From assembly GCA_963662155.1 (NCBI GenBank), contig OY759262.1, positions 66,856,203-66,920,202 of the forward strand: a stretch of 64,000 nucleotides of DNA, given 5' to 3'. The notes under the pieces are model-generated. The model was not told where the DNA came from. It did no database searches and was given only the letters and a program-made list of their open reading frames with translations. Shown one piece after another: positions 22,389 through 33,254 of the stretch (position 1 is its first letter; every line of letters begins with the position of its first letter). Both the position numbers and the translations under genes were made by a program. The DNA is from Lamellibrachia columna. Lineage: Eukaryota > Annelida > Polychaeta > Sabellida > Siboglinidae.

Positions 22389-22420
22389 GAGAACATCATC
22401 TGTTGCTACGTGATGTTCTC
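22389..22420. other. Perfect 10-bp hairpin with 12-nt loop
   Basis: GAGAACATCA (22389-22398) pairs with TGATGTTCTC (22411-22420). Confidence 0.8.
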
Positions 22421-22486
22421 AGTAATGCAGCTAGTTTATATTTACTAACAATGAAGCCAGCCTGAATATGGCAGTTTGATCTGTCT

Positions 22487-23790
22487 GTATTCTGCCTGCA
22501 GTCTGTCTGTCTGTAGTCTGCAGTCTGTCTGCAGTTTGTCTGCAGTCTCTCTGTGGTCTGTCTGTAGTCTGCAGCCTGTCTGCAGTATGTATGCAGTCTG
22601 TCTGCAGCCTGTCTATAGTCTGTCTGCAGTATGTCTGTAGTCTGTGTGTAATCTGTCTGTAGTCTGTCTGCAGTCTCTCTGTAGTCTGTGTGTAGTCTGC
22701 CTGCAGTTCTACATATCTGTCTGCAGTCTATCTGCAGTATGTCTGCAGTCTGTCTGTAGTATGTATGCAGTCTGTCTGCAGTCTGTCTGCAGTCTGTCTG
22801 CAGCCTGTCTGTAATCTGTCTGCAGTATGTCTGTAGTCTGTGTGTAATCTGTCTGTCATCTGTCTGCAGTCTGACTGCAGTTCTAAAGACTGTCTGCAGC
22901 CTTTCTGTAGTATATCTGCAGCCTATCTGTTGTCTGTCTGCAGTTCTACAGTCTGTCTGCAGTCTCTCTGTAGTCTCTGTGTAGTCTGTAGTCTGCCTGC
23001 AGTTCTACAATTCTGTCTGTAGTATGTCTGCAATCTGTCTGTAGTCTGTCTATAGTCTGTCTGCAGTCTGTCTGTAGTCTGTCTGCAGTCTGTCTGCAGT
23101 CTATCTGTAGTCTTTCTGTAGTCTGTCTGCAGTATGTCTGTAGTCTGTCTGTAGTCTGTCTGCAGTCTGTCTGTAGTCTGTCTGCAGTCTGTCTGCAGTC
23201 TGTCTGCAGTCTGTCTGTAGTCTGTCTGCAGTCTGTCTGTAGTCTTTCTGTAGTATGTCTGCAGTCTGTCTGTAGTCTGTCTGCAGTCTGTCTGTAGTCT
23301 GTCTGTAGTCTGTCTGCAGTCTGTCTGTAGTCTGTCTGCAGTCTGTCTGTAGTCTATCTGTAGTCTATATGCAGTATTTCTGCAGTCTGTCTGTAGTCTA
23401 TCTGCAGTATGTATGTAGTCTGTCTGTAGTCTGTCTGCAGTCTGTCTGCAGTCTGTCTGCAGTCTGTCTGCAGTCTGTCTGCAGTCTGTCTGCAGTCTGT
23501 CTGCAGTCTTATTGTAGTCTGTCTGCAGTCTGTCTGTAGTCTGTCTGCAGTCTGTCTGCAGTCTGTCTGCAGTCTGTCTGCAGTATGTCTGCAGTCTGTC
23601 TGCAGTCTGTCTGTAGTCTGTCTGCAGTCTGTCTGTAGTCTATCTGCAGTATTTCTGTAGTCTGTCTGTAGTCTATCTGCAGTATGTATGTAGTCTGCCT
23701 GCAGTCTGCATGCAGTTCTACAATTATGTCTGTAATATGTCTGCAGTCTGTCTGCAGTCTGTCTGTAGTCTGTCTGTAGTCTGTCTGCAT
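22487..23790. repeat. 1.3-kb array of 11-bp units
   Basis: Units alternate GTCTGTCTGCA and GTCTGTCTGTA with sporadic changes, about 118 units. Three units make 11 codons, which explains the minus-strand ADRLQTDCRQT-type ORFs up to 173 codons. CTGCAG palindromes recur throughout. The left part is more degenerate than the right. Confidence 0.97.
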
Positions 23791-23902
23791 GCCAGTGGCA
23801 GTATCTGTTTGATAACACTGTGGGGTGTGGTGGCTCAAATCCACCTGCTGTCATTTTGAAACTTGGCAATTTCATTCACCCCACTTTGCCTGTCTCTTTC
23901 AG

Positions 23903-24086
23903 AAGAGAAGCTCAAATCTGTTGGTCCCTTCTACATGATGTCTACATCGATGCCGATAATGTAAAATATTTCACACAGGGAAATGGAAAAAAATATGTTG
24001 CAACTCTAGAGAAGGACAATGAAATAAACCATCAGTCCTGTTATTTGGTCCTCAGACCTGTTGGAACTGAACAAAATAGAAGATAA
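23903..24086 (+). CDS. Possible terminal exon, unknown protein (weak)
   Basis: A good acceptor (CCTGTCTCTTTCAG) ends at 23902. The open frame that follows reads REAQICWSLLHDVYIDADNV ... LRPVGTEQNRR and stops at 24084. About 60 codons of non-repetitive composition, with no domain that I recognise. It sits directly after the 11-bp array, and could be a transposon piece or chance. Confidence 0.22.
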
Positions 24087-24232
24087 AAGTCACAACATTT
24101 AGCAGATGAGTTCCTACTGTCTCACTTAGAATAGTTCCACTTCAAGTTCAAGTGATAAGCACTAAATCTGGGTTAAAATCATTTTTAAACCAAACCACAT
24201 AGAAACTAGCCAGAACAATAATGCTATATGGC

Positions 24233-24557
24233 GGAGAGAAACCATGAGGCCACAGGAGTAGCACATATAGTAGACAGGCCAAGAAACCATGAGGCCACGG
24301 GAGTAGCACATAGTAGACAGGCCAAGAAACCATGAGGCCACGGGAGTAGCACATATAGTAGACAGGCCAAGAAACCATGAGGCCACGGGAGTAGCACATA
24401 TAGTAGACAGGCCAAGAAACCATGAGGCCACGGGAGTAGCACATATAGTAGACAGGCCAAGAAACCATGAGGCCACGGGAGTAGCACATATAGTAGACAG
24501 GCCAAGAAACCATGAGGCCACGGGAGTAGCACATATAGTAGACAGGCCAAGAAACCA
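24233..24557. repeat. 45-bp tandem repeat, about 7 copies
   Basis: GAAACCATGAGGCCACGGGA recurs every 45 bp; one unit lacks 4 bp (near 24310). Fifteen-codon units keep minus-strand frames open, and the short unit shifts one long ORF into another. Confidence 0.96.
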
Positions 24558-24559
24558 CA

Positions 24560-26791
24560 AGAAAACTGGAGTGGCCATTGCACTTGAATTGAACAGTTCA
24601 ACAGCCTCACCCTGAAAGGGAACATAAGTTATTCCATGTTTTAGTTTTATTATTTTAATCATTATGTGTAATATTTTAATGAACATTTCTGCCTGTATAG
24701 GTTCTAGCTTGAGATAAGTATTCATATTTGTAAACATGTACTGGATTCCATATAGACTAGTTGCATTGATTTTACGATTATTCACATATTACATTGTCCT
24801 GAACGTGTCGGTCATAAAGGACATTGTGCTATTTATAGATGTTGACTGATCTTTAGTGCAGTAGGCTGAACTGAACACAGTGTGTCTTCCTGGTGGGGAT
24901 TACCCTGAATAGAATACACAACTTCAAGTAATTTGCATAAATAGTTTTTCCAAGTATCTGATAGAATCTGGTGTGTTGGTGGCATTCACAGTGGATCTAT
25001 TTAGTATTTATTATTTTGCAGTGGATCGTCAGCAGCCAGGGGATGTGTCACTCTCGAGAGGTCTGAAAGGAATGACTTGAGTAACATGCACCCAGGGGTA
25101 TCTGCAAATAGAAACAGGAATTATTTTCTAGGACAGGAAAGGATCGAAGATGGAAAAGCTGGCAGTGAATGTGGATTCTGTGCTGATAAACATTGATTGA
25201 TTTTAAATACATGTGTGTCTATCAAGGATTATCTCTTTGATTCAGCTAGTCCTTTTCTGAAGGCATATGAATATATTATCCTGGAAATGGGAAGATTCAG
25301 GACCAAATTCTGCAAAAGCCTAGTGCAAGCCTTGTCAATAATAGATGCCGTCATCCCACTGATACATTTTTATGTGAAAGTTGATGATTCACACTTGACA
25401 TTTGTGAATAATTGATACAGTGATGTTGTGTATTAACATTTCTCATTTTCCAATGATTAATTTCCACGGTGTACACAAATCGTAGTTATTCATAAGGATG
25501 CTTTTAAAAAATCATAACATCGCTAATAATTATCACACAAATGTGGTTTCAAGAGGTATAATTTTTTTGATAAAAAGACTTATAATAACATGATAAAAAC
25601 TACAGCGCATAATCTTATCATGGGGATATTCCTATTTGAATTTCATCAAAAATTATAATTTTCACCCTTCTACTGGATAATTACTGAGTGGCTGTATGTC
25701 CAATTGGAAAATTGTAACCATACATATTAGCTACAAAATAAAACAAAAATGAATCAAATATGTTGAGAACTTATGTTTATGATTTTTTCCAACACTGGAC
25801 TATGCTGATTCAGACAGGCCCATCAGTCCTGCATTGTTTACCATGGCAGTGCGGGCTGCCGAAGCTGGCGGAAATCGTGATGGTAACTTGCTGATATTTA
25901 CCTCAAAAAAGCCGGCAACGTTCTAACTGTCAGAAATGCTGTCATTCAATTTGCTAAAATATTGAGTCGGAAACTTGAAATGATCAGGCCAAAAGTGAAC
26001 TTACACAGAAAGAAGTGAGAAAACAAAGTGGCGGATTAGTAAATAAAAAGCTCAGACGGCCCAGACAACAGGTGTTTGTAACGACAATGCTCATTCAATG
26101 CATATAGCCCTCTCACTCATTCACATGTAGTCAAAGAGGCCAATGTTTATTATATATACATATTTAGATACTATGAATGGGAACATAAATTTATTCTGCA
26201 GAGCATAGTAAAAGCAGCCAAATCTGGGCACCAACTAAGTGACCTGTCTTGTAAGGTAGATCGTCATTAGCTATCATTGACTATGCTCATGAATAAATAT
26301 GAACCAGAATGAAGAGTGATTCAGCTTTCCAATGATACCATAATGTTCTCATGTGAGATCTGGTGACGGAAAAAAAAATTTTACTAAAAATTACACCAAA
26401 ATCAGTCCAAAAGTAGCCATGCAGGATTCTTTACGCACTGATTGTGTGGGTCGAAATCGGCCCAGTGGTCACTCCCAGGGTTAAACTTTCTTTTATAAAA
26501 CTGGCGTATTTTATTACAGTTGGCAAAAATGTGATCACAATAAGTGACATGTGCTGTATATACATTATCTTTGACCAACCAAGATGTTATAAATTTATAC
26601 TGATAATTCATTGTCACAATGTTCTGTAATAAACAGTCACTGCTCGAGCTAAAGATGACGTTGATTGGCACATGGGGAAGACTGGTGATTTATGCTTTTT
26701 AAAATCCTGCTTTATACAACTGCTGATAGTAAATATACACTGCATCAATACAAATTATGGCATGAAGTTTGATGTGTTAAGTAGTTATGGG
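24560..26791. other. Two kilobases without a firm gene
   Basis: AT-rich. The only point of note is 25843-25882: an ATG in a strong context (ACCATGGC) opens a short GC-rich frame (MAVRAAEAGGNRDG) that ends at a donor-like GTAACT in phase 1. This could be a short first exon, but nothing downstream supports it. Confidence 0.4.
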
Positions 26792-27620
26792 CAGGGTTGT
26801 TTGATTTAAATCATTTGATTTAAATAATTGATTTAAATCATGATTTAAATCACTCCAAAAAAATCATTGATTTATTATTTTTTATTTCCGATTTTTTAAT
26901 CACTGATTTATATGAATTTAACACAAATAATTGTTTACAAGCATCGAGATCAGCAAAGTTTTGTATGTTTTTTTAATATAAAAGCACAATGTGTGCACAC
27001 TTGTGTAGTTGTATTGTCACCAGATAGCCTGATAGTCAAATATTTTATGACATTGTGTATGTTTGAGCTATTCCCTTTCTGAATGTAGTGAAGCCACACA
27101 AACTTGTCTTCAAGAGGAAGTATCTTTTCAAGTCAGAAGCCCTGAGTTAAAGTCCACTTAGAGCTTGTGCTAGTTGTTGCCAATTCAGTATGTTGACTCA
27201 AGTGAGACAGTCTTGGTGACAATTGTTTAATACTGTACCAGTTTGCAGTCTTGTTGGAGACCCATAGAGTACACAGAGCCCTTGTCAGGTGCTAATCCAC
27301 CCTCTCAGCAAACAATAATTAGCACTGCTACAGCCACAGACACACAGCATGCTTTCCTTTCCAAGACAGATTATGCAACTACAGGGGGTGAGTGAGGCCT
27401 TGTTAACATTGCCTAATGTCTTTACATAAAAAAAAATCATGTACCCTCTGTTAAGACAAGTACCCAAATCGATTTGAATACAATATGTTTGAAAGAGTTT
27501 ATAATTATAAACATCTATATAAATGTCTATATTCCAGATTTAAAAAAAAAAAAAATCTTATTTAAATAAAAAAATCAGATTTTTTTATTAAAAAAAAAAT
27601 CAATATTTTTTTCAACCCTG
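26792..27620. mobile_element. Non-autonomous hAT element, 829 bp
   Basis: Starts CAGGGTTG and ends CAACCCTG, and is flanked on both sides by the identical 8-bp duplication GTTATGGG (26784-26791 and 27621-27628). An 8-bp duplication and CAGGGTTG-type ends are hallmarks of hAT transposons. Both ends are rich in ATTTAAAT palindromes and A/T runs. The interior has no transposase ORF, so mobilisation would need an element elsewhere. Confidence 0.93.
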
Positions 27621-28275
27621 GTTATGGGAAAAAGCCAGGTTAACAACTCAACAATTATAGACTTCTCCCAGTTAGTTCAATCAAGTATGATGACCATATA
27701 AAACCTACAGCATTACTGCGTGGCAATGGCCGACTCCCACAGACCTTTTTTAGTATGTAAGCAAGATGTGTAAACAAATTATAAGAGTGGATATATTCCT
27801 TGTTTGTAACTTTCTTATTTTTCCATAATAATTACTGTGGAGCAATCTTGTTTAAAATAACTATGCCCCAGCCTAAGGTATGGGACATAAAGGCTGGGGT
27901 CCTTACAGGGTTCACATTTGTGTCAACTCAGCACTGGAATGTAGTTATAACCTTGGCATTGAGCACACACACTTTAATCATCAAGACCACAACTTGGCGG
28001 TAGTTAAACCAACCACGGCCATAAACGCACACACCCCTTCTGGAGTCTGATGAATTCAGTGAGAGATAATATACTTGACCACATCCTACATCCGTAGTCT
28101 GGTCACACCTGAAATAAATATGGTTGTATCAAGTTTTATTTCATTGTGCAGCATTAATGCTACAGCAGCAAACATCTCCATTGGATTGACTACACTCAAT
28201 GCATGTTTACATTAGCTCTGCTCTGACACATGTCAACCTGTCATAGCCTTGACGCTGCTTTTGTTACCGTCCACT
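27621..28275. other. Unassigned stretch with one hairpin
   Basis: CCCCAGCCT (27866-27874) and AGGCTGGGG (27891-27899) form a perfect 9-bp stem with a 16-nt loop. No gene recognised. Confidence 0.45.
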
Positions 28276-28482
28276 ATTTTAAGGTAAGTCGACAGCTTTA
28301 TCACTGCCTCTGTCAACAAGGCGTTGCACAGCTGTAATGTCCTGAATACAGGAGCAATCAAAGTAGAATGCCATTGTAAAGTCAACTTTCTACCCTTTTA
28401 TAAGCCCATGGGATGATATAGACATTGTGGATGGCTAATTGACATACTGATTGTGATTTGAAGCCTGTAGGCACCTTAAAAT
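28276..28482 (+). mobile_element. Small inverted-repeat element (~206 bp)
   Basis: Bounded by the perfect inverted repeat ATTTTAAGGT (28276-28285) and ACCTTAAAAT (28473-28482). The interior matches 22182-22345. No coding capacity. No clear target duplication was found, so the superfamily is open. Confidence 0.7.
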
Positions 28483-28734
28483 ATCTCCTCTGTTTCTTTG
28501 TCATCTTCCTTTGTATTTACATTGTTATTTTTCATGTGTTGCAATACAATCTTTAATGACTGCTACCCAAGGAACAAAGAAGAGTTTTTGATAGTTAGGA
28601 TAAGTGTAAATCCTTCTCACAGCTTGGTCTGTCTGGTTTCACTTGAGCAAACATTTGCTGCAATTCTAAAACTATTCCTTCACACAGTGAACATTCCTAC
28701 TATCTATATAGCACATCCTCTTTTATACATCTGA

Positions 28735-29040
28735 TAACTCATGCTCTCTCTGACATACCCAGTGACACATCCTCTGTGACACACGACATATTCTCTCTGG
28801 CACACCTAATAACACATCTCTTGCACACCTCTCTGACACACATGATAACACATTGTCTATAAAACACCTGATAGCATATCTTTTTTTCTGACACACCATA
28901 TAGCACATTCTTTATGACACATCTGATAACACATCCTCTGTGTGACACACCTGATAATACATCCTTTGTGACACACTTCATAAGACTTCCTCTCTCACAC
29001 ACCTGATAACACACCCTCTCTCACACACATTACAACACAT
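28735..29040. repeat. Degenerate ~27-bp repeat, left part
   Basis: Loose repeats of GACACACCTGATAACACATC, about ten copies, highly diverged. The same repeat resumes at 31379, so the LINE at 29041-31378 inserted into it. Confidence 0.85.
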
Positions 29041-29044
29041 GGCA

Positions 29045-29744
29045 AATGGAGTTCCATCCCCAGAAATGTAGTGTACTTCACATAACTAGATCCAGTAACC
29101 CAAAACACAAACAATGCACTCTTCATGGCCACATACTTGTAAAGGAGGACCGCGAAATATCTTGGTGTGGTCATAAATTAAACACTATCCTGGAATAACC
29201 ACATAAATGAGGTCACAAAAAAGCAAATGCATCCTTAGGTTTCTTACGAAGAAATCTCAAAATTGGCCAGGAAAATAAAAAAACCAGTGCTTATCTCACT
29301 TTAGTAAAACCCCAGTTAGAATATGTCGCTGCCATATGGGACCCCTACACACAAACGTACAAAAACAAAATAGAGATGGTCCAAAGACGGGCAGCATGGT
29401 ATGTTTGTAACAACTACAACCGTGAAGCAAGTGTCACCACTATGATCAAACACTTGCACTGGCGCAGCCTCCAACAAAGGAGAACCGACATCCGCCTTGT
29501 CATGTTATATAAGACATTACATGATATAGTCACCCTGGACCTCTTCCCCCAACTTATACCCCTGGTGAGACCCTCTGGACACACGCATTCTGAAGCTTTT
29601 CAACTCCCCGTAATCACTAAGCAATTCATCCAGTATAGCTTTTTACCCTGTACAATAGCCAATTGGAATAACCTGCCAGCCAACGCAGCTACAGCGCCAA
29701 GTTTGGAGATTTTCAGAAAGAAGATCTCCAGCTTGCAACATTAA
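29045..29744 (+). pseudogene. ORF2 C-terminal remnant of LINE family B
   Basis: The first part is broken by frameshifts and in-frame stops but still reads MEFHPQKCSVLHITRS, LHGHILVKED, ASLGFLRRNLKI and LTLVKPQLEYVAAIWDPY, the conserved region after the RT palm. From 29376 it is open: MVQRRAAWYVCNNYNREASV ... HLHWRSLQQRRTDIRL ... ANWNNLPANA to a stop at 29742. This order is typical of the C-terminus of jockey/CR1/L2-group LINE proteins. Not functional. Confidence 0.88.
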
Positions 29745-29864
29745 CTGATATTGCATTTTTCACGCTATCAACGTTTCCTCTCCTCGAGTTTCAGTTCTAC
29801 ACGCTCACTATCATCTTTTCTCTTCATTCCAAATGTTTTATTACTTTCTCTTACAGCACTTTAG

Positions 29865-31363
29865 CACGTGTGCACACACACCGAGTCTATAAGCCTTGAA
29901 GAGAGGGTTGACTCGTACACGTGTGCACACACACCGAGTCTATAAGCCTTGAAGAGAGGGTTGACTCGTACACGTGTGCACACACCGAATCTATAAGCCT
30001 TGAAGAGAGGGTTGACTCGTACACGTGTGCACACACACCGAGTCTATAAGCCTTGAAGAGAGGGTTGACTCGTACACGTGTGCACACACCGAATCTATAA
30101 GCCTTGAAGAGAGGGTTGACTCGTACACGTGTGCACACACACCGAGTCTATAAGCCTTGAAGAGAGGGTTGACTCGTACACGTGTGCACACACCGAATCT
30201 ATAAGCCTTGAAGAGAGGGTTGACTCGTACACGTGTGCACACACACCGAATCTATAAGCCTTGAAGAGAGGGTTGACTCGTACACGTGTGCACACACCGA
30301 ATCTATAAGCCTTGAAGAGAGGGTTGACTCGTACACGTGTGCACACACACCGAGTCTATAAGCCTTGAAGAGAGGGTTGACTCGTACACGTGTGCACACA
30401 CCGAGTCTATAAGCCTTGAAGAGAGGGTTGACTCGTACACGTGTGCACACACCGAGTCTATAAGCCTTGAAGAGAGGGTTGACTCGTACACGTGTGCACA
30501 CACCGAGTCTATAAGCCTTGAAGAGAGGGTTGACTCGTACACGTGTGCACACACCGAGTCTATAAGCCTTGAAGAGAGGGTTGACTCGTACACGTGTGCA
30601 CACACCGAGTCTATAAGCCTTGAAGAGAGGGTTGACTCGTACACGTGTGCACACACCGAGTCTATAAGCCTTGAAGAGAGGGTTGACTCGTACACGTGTG
30701 CACACACCGAATCTATAAGCCTTGAAGAGAGGGTTGACTCGTACACGTGTGCACACACCGAATCTATAAGCCTTGAAGAGAGGGTTGACTCGTACACGTG
30801 TGCACACACCGAATCTATAAGCCTTGAAGAGAGGGTTGACTCGTACACGTGTGCACACACCGAGTCTATAAGCCTTGAAGAGAGGGTTGACTCGTACACG
30901 TGTGCACACACAGAATCTATAAGCCTTGAAGAGAGGGTTGACTCGTACACGTGTGCACACACCGAGTCTATAAGCCTTGAAGAGAGGGTTGACTTGTACA
31001 CGTGTGCACACACCGAGTCTATAAGCCTTGAAGAGAGGGTTGACTCGTACACGTGTGCACACACCGAGTCTATAAGCCTTGAAGAGAGGGTTGACTCGTA
31101 CACGTGTGCACACACACCGAGTCTATAAGCCTTGAAGAGAGGGTTGACTCGTACACGTGTGCACACACCGAGTCTATAAGCCTTGAAGAGAGGGTTGACT
31201 TGTACACGTGTGCACACACACCGAGTCTATAAGCCTTGAAGAGAGGGTTGACTCGTACACGTGTGCACACACACCGAGTCTATAAGCCTTGAAGAGAGGG
31301 TTGACTCGTACACGTGTGCACACACACCGAGTCTATAAGCCTTGAAGAGAGGGTTGACTCGTA
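29865..31363. repeat. 51/53-bp minisatellite inside a LINE 3' UTR, about 29 copies
   Basis: The unit contains ACACGTGTGCACACAC, then CTATAAGCCTTGAAGAGAGG and GTTGACTCGT. Units are 51 or 53 bp depending on one CA dinucleotide. In the left third, 53-bp units with GAGTCT alternate with 51-bp units with GAATCT, a 104-bp dimer; the middle is almost all 51 bp. The 17-codon unit leaves frames open on both strands (ORFs up to 304 codons), which are artefacts. The last unit runs directly into the LINE GAA tail. Confidence 0.97.
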
Positions 31364-31378
31364 GCTGGAAGAAGAAGA

Positions 31379-31610
31379 ACATCCTCTCTGTAACACACTT
31401 GATAACACGTCTTCTCTGACATACCTGATGACATCCTGTATGGCACACTTGGTAACACATGTTTTCACACATCTAATAACATAACTCACTGACACCCTTG
31501 ACAATATGTCCTCTCTATGACACACGCAATAGCACATCCTCTATCTGACACACCCAGTAAAACATTTTCTCTATGACACACCTGATACCACATCCTCTCT
31601 ATGATACAGC
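31379..31610. repeat. Degenerate ~27-bp repeat, right part
   Basis: Continuation of the repeat at 28735-29040 (CCTCTCTGACACACCTGATA type words). Confidence 0.82.
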
Positions 31611-31705
31611 CATTAACTGTAGCTGTGGTCAGAATGATTGACATGTTTTCTGTAGTCTCATTCAACTGTGACATATATGGTTCAATTAACACTTGTAACT
31701 GTCAC

Positions 31706-31801
31706 AGTTTACAGTCTGTTGTAATCTCACTCACCAATGTGCTAGTTTACAGTCTGTTGTAATCTCACTCACCAATGTGCTAGTTTACAGTCTGTTGTAA
31801 A
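31706..31801. repeat. 38-bp tandem repeat, about 2.5 copies
   Basis: AGTTTACAGTCTGTTGTAA recurs at 38-bp spacing; copies are identical. Confidence 0.95.
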
Positions 31802-32964
31802 GACAAACAAACAAACATAATAAAGTCTGCTCTATTCCACCTAATAATTGTACAGCAGCTTGAACAAATTGGGCCATGGAAAAATGTCAAGGAATCTGTT
31901 CTTATAAGCTTACACCTGGTGTCATTTGGTGACTAGTGTAATACAACTTAAAGGTGGTGCCAACTATTTAACACCAGATGGCGATACTTTCAGTTATTCC
32001 GCACTACTCAAATTACAATAATTATAGATCCTTGTGATTAAAAAGGGGGTGTATGCTAATTAGGGCATGTACCCTTTATAAGCCAAATATGGTAATTATA
32101 TTGATTGACTTTATATTTATATTAGATGTTTCTTAGACCTTTGTGCAACTTAAATTGTACCATTATGATTGTTATGAAATGGTAACAAGGTATATTGAGT
32201 GCATAAGTGATTGTACAATGCACAACTCCATGGTGTCAGCAGCCAGAGTCCTCTCACTGAGGGAGACTACAGTGGGGGTGGGGGTGTACTGAACACCACC
32301 GTAATGATGTTGTTTATTAGGATAACAATTGTGGCTCTATACACAATGCTGCCAGTATTTCTAGGCTGAATCATTATAACTACAGTAAAAAATATAACTT
32401 TATTTTGCAGGTCAATTACATTTTGTTTTGTGAAGTACCGATAGTAAACATTTCCATTGTTTATGGTTTTTGAAGATTGGTGCAATGTAGCAATAGACAC
32501 AGAATAATGAAAATATATGTTAAGCTACTGTTGCAGTTGTGTTACCTTTAATTATATATTGAAGTAACTGATTCAGAAATTAACTTGATCAGATATAAAA
32601 ATAAACAGTTGGCAACATTGGCAAATGCGTGTAAAGAGAAGAACAATCTGTATTAAAAATACATTGTCATCCATTTCCAGACCATTTTGAAACTGAAAAT
32701 AAAACATAAAAATCAACAAGACATTCCAATGGTTTCAATTAATTCTTTGTCAGTATTGGACCAAATCTCGCCAAAAACATCAAACCACCGATAAATAAAG
32801 CAAATGTTCCTTCATCCCTTTGATGAACATGAATTGTTGACTGTTGTGAACAAAATACTATGTGACAGTCAGTATTGTTTTTTTTTTTTAAAAACAGATC
32901 AACATCTTTGGCTTTATTAGAAATGAATTAGGAAATAACTAATGCAACTGACAATTAAAATGTT
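31802..32964. other. Unassigned AT-rich stretch
   Basis: No gene or array recognised. A short G-run (GTGGGGGTGGGGGTG) lies near 32271-32285. Confidence 0.45.
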
Positions 32965-32973
32965 TAAATTGGG

Positions 32974-33183
32974 GTGTTCATAGACTTGAAAAAAGCTTTC
33001 GATACTGTCAATCATAATTTATTAATACAAAAAGTAGAAATGAATGGTATTTGTGACATATTACTTAAATGGTTATTTATCTACTTAACAAAAAGGACAC
33101 AATCTGTCTGCATTGGTGATGTCAATTCAGATCTCTTAGAGGTAGTTTGTGGTATGCGACAAGGTTCAATATGTGGACTGAAA

Positions 33184-33254
<71 letters not shown>

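Larger units (their letters stand above)
29041..31378 (+). mobile_element. LINE family B with hugely expanded 3' UTR
   Basis: From left to right: ORF2 C-terminal coding remnant (29045-29744), a ~120-bp 3' UTR start, the 51/53-bp array (29865-31363), and then GCTGGAAGAAGAAG, a GAA-type tail as found at the 3' ends of L2/CR1-like LINEs. Both flanks are the same degenerate ~27-bp repeat, so this whole block is one insertion. It is 5' truncated within ORF2. Confidence 0.8.

Noticed and set aside
23790..23850. tRNA-derived SINE or tRNA (GGCTCAAATCC resembles a B box)
   Set aside because: No convincing A box, cloverleaf or second copy found by eye.
23354..23875. 173-codon ORF with TDRLQTDCRQ repeats
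   Set aside because: Artefact of the 11-bp array on the minus strand.
30199..31217. 304-codon minus-strand and 263-codon plus-strand ORFs
   Set aside because: Both strands are open because the LINE-derived unit is 51 bp (17 codons).
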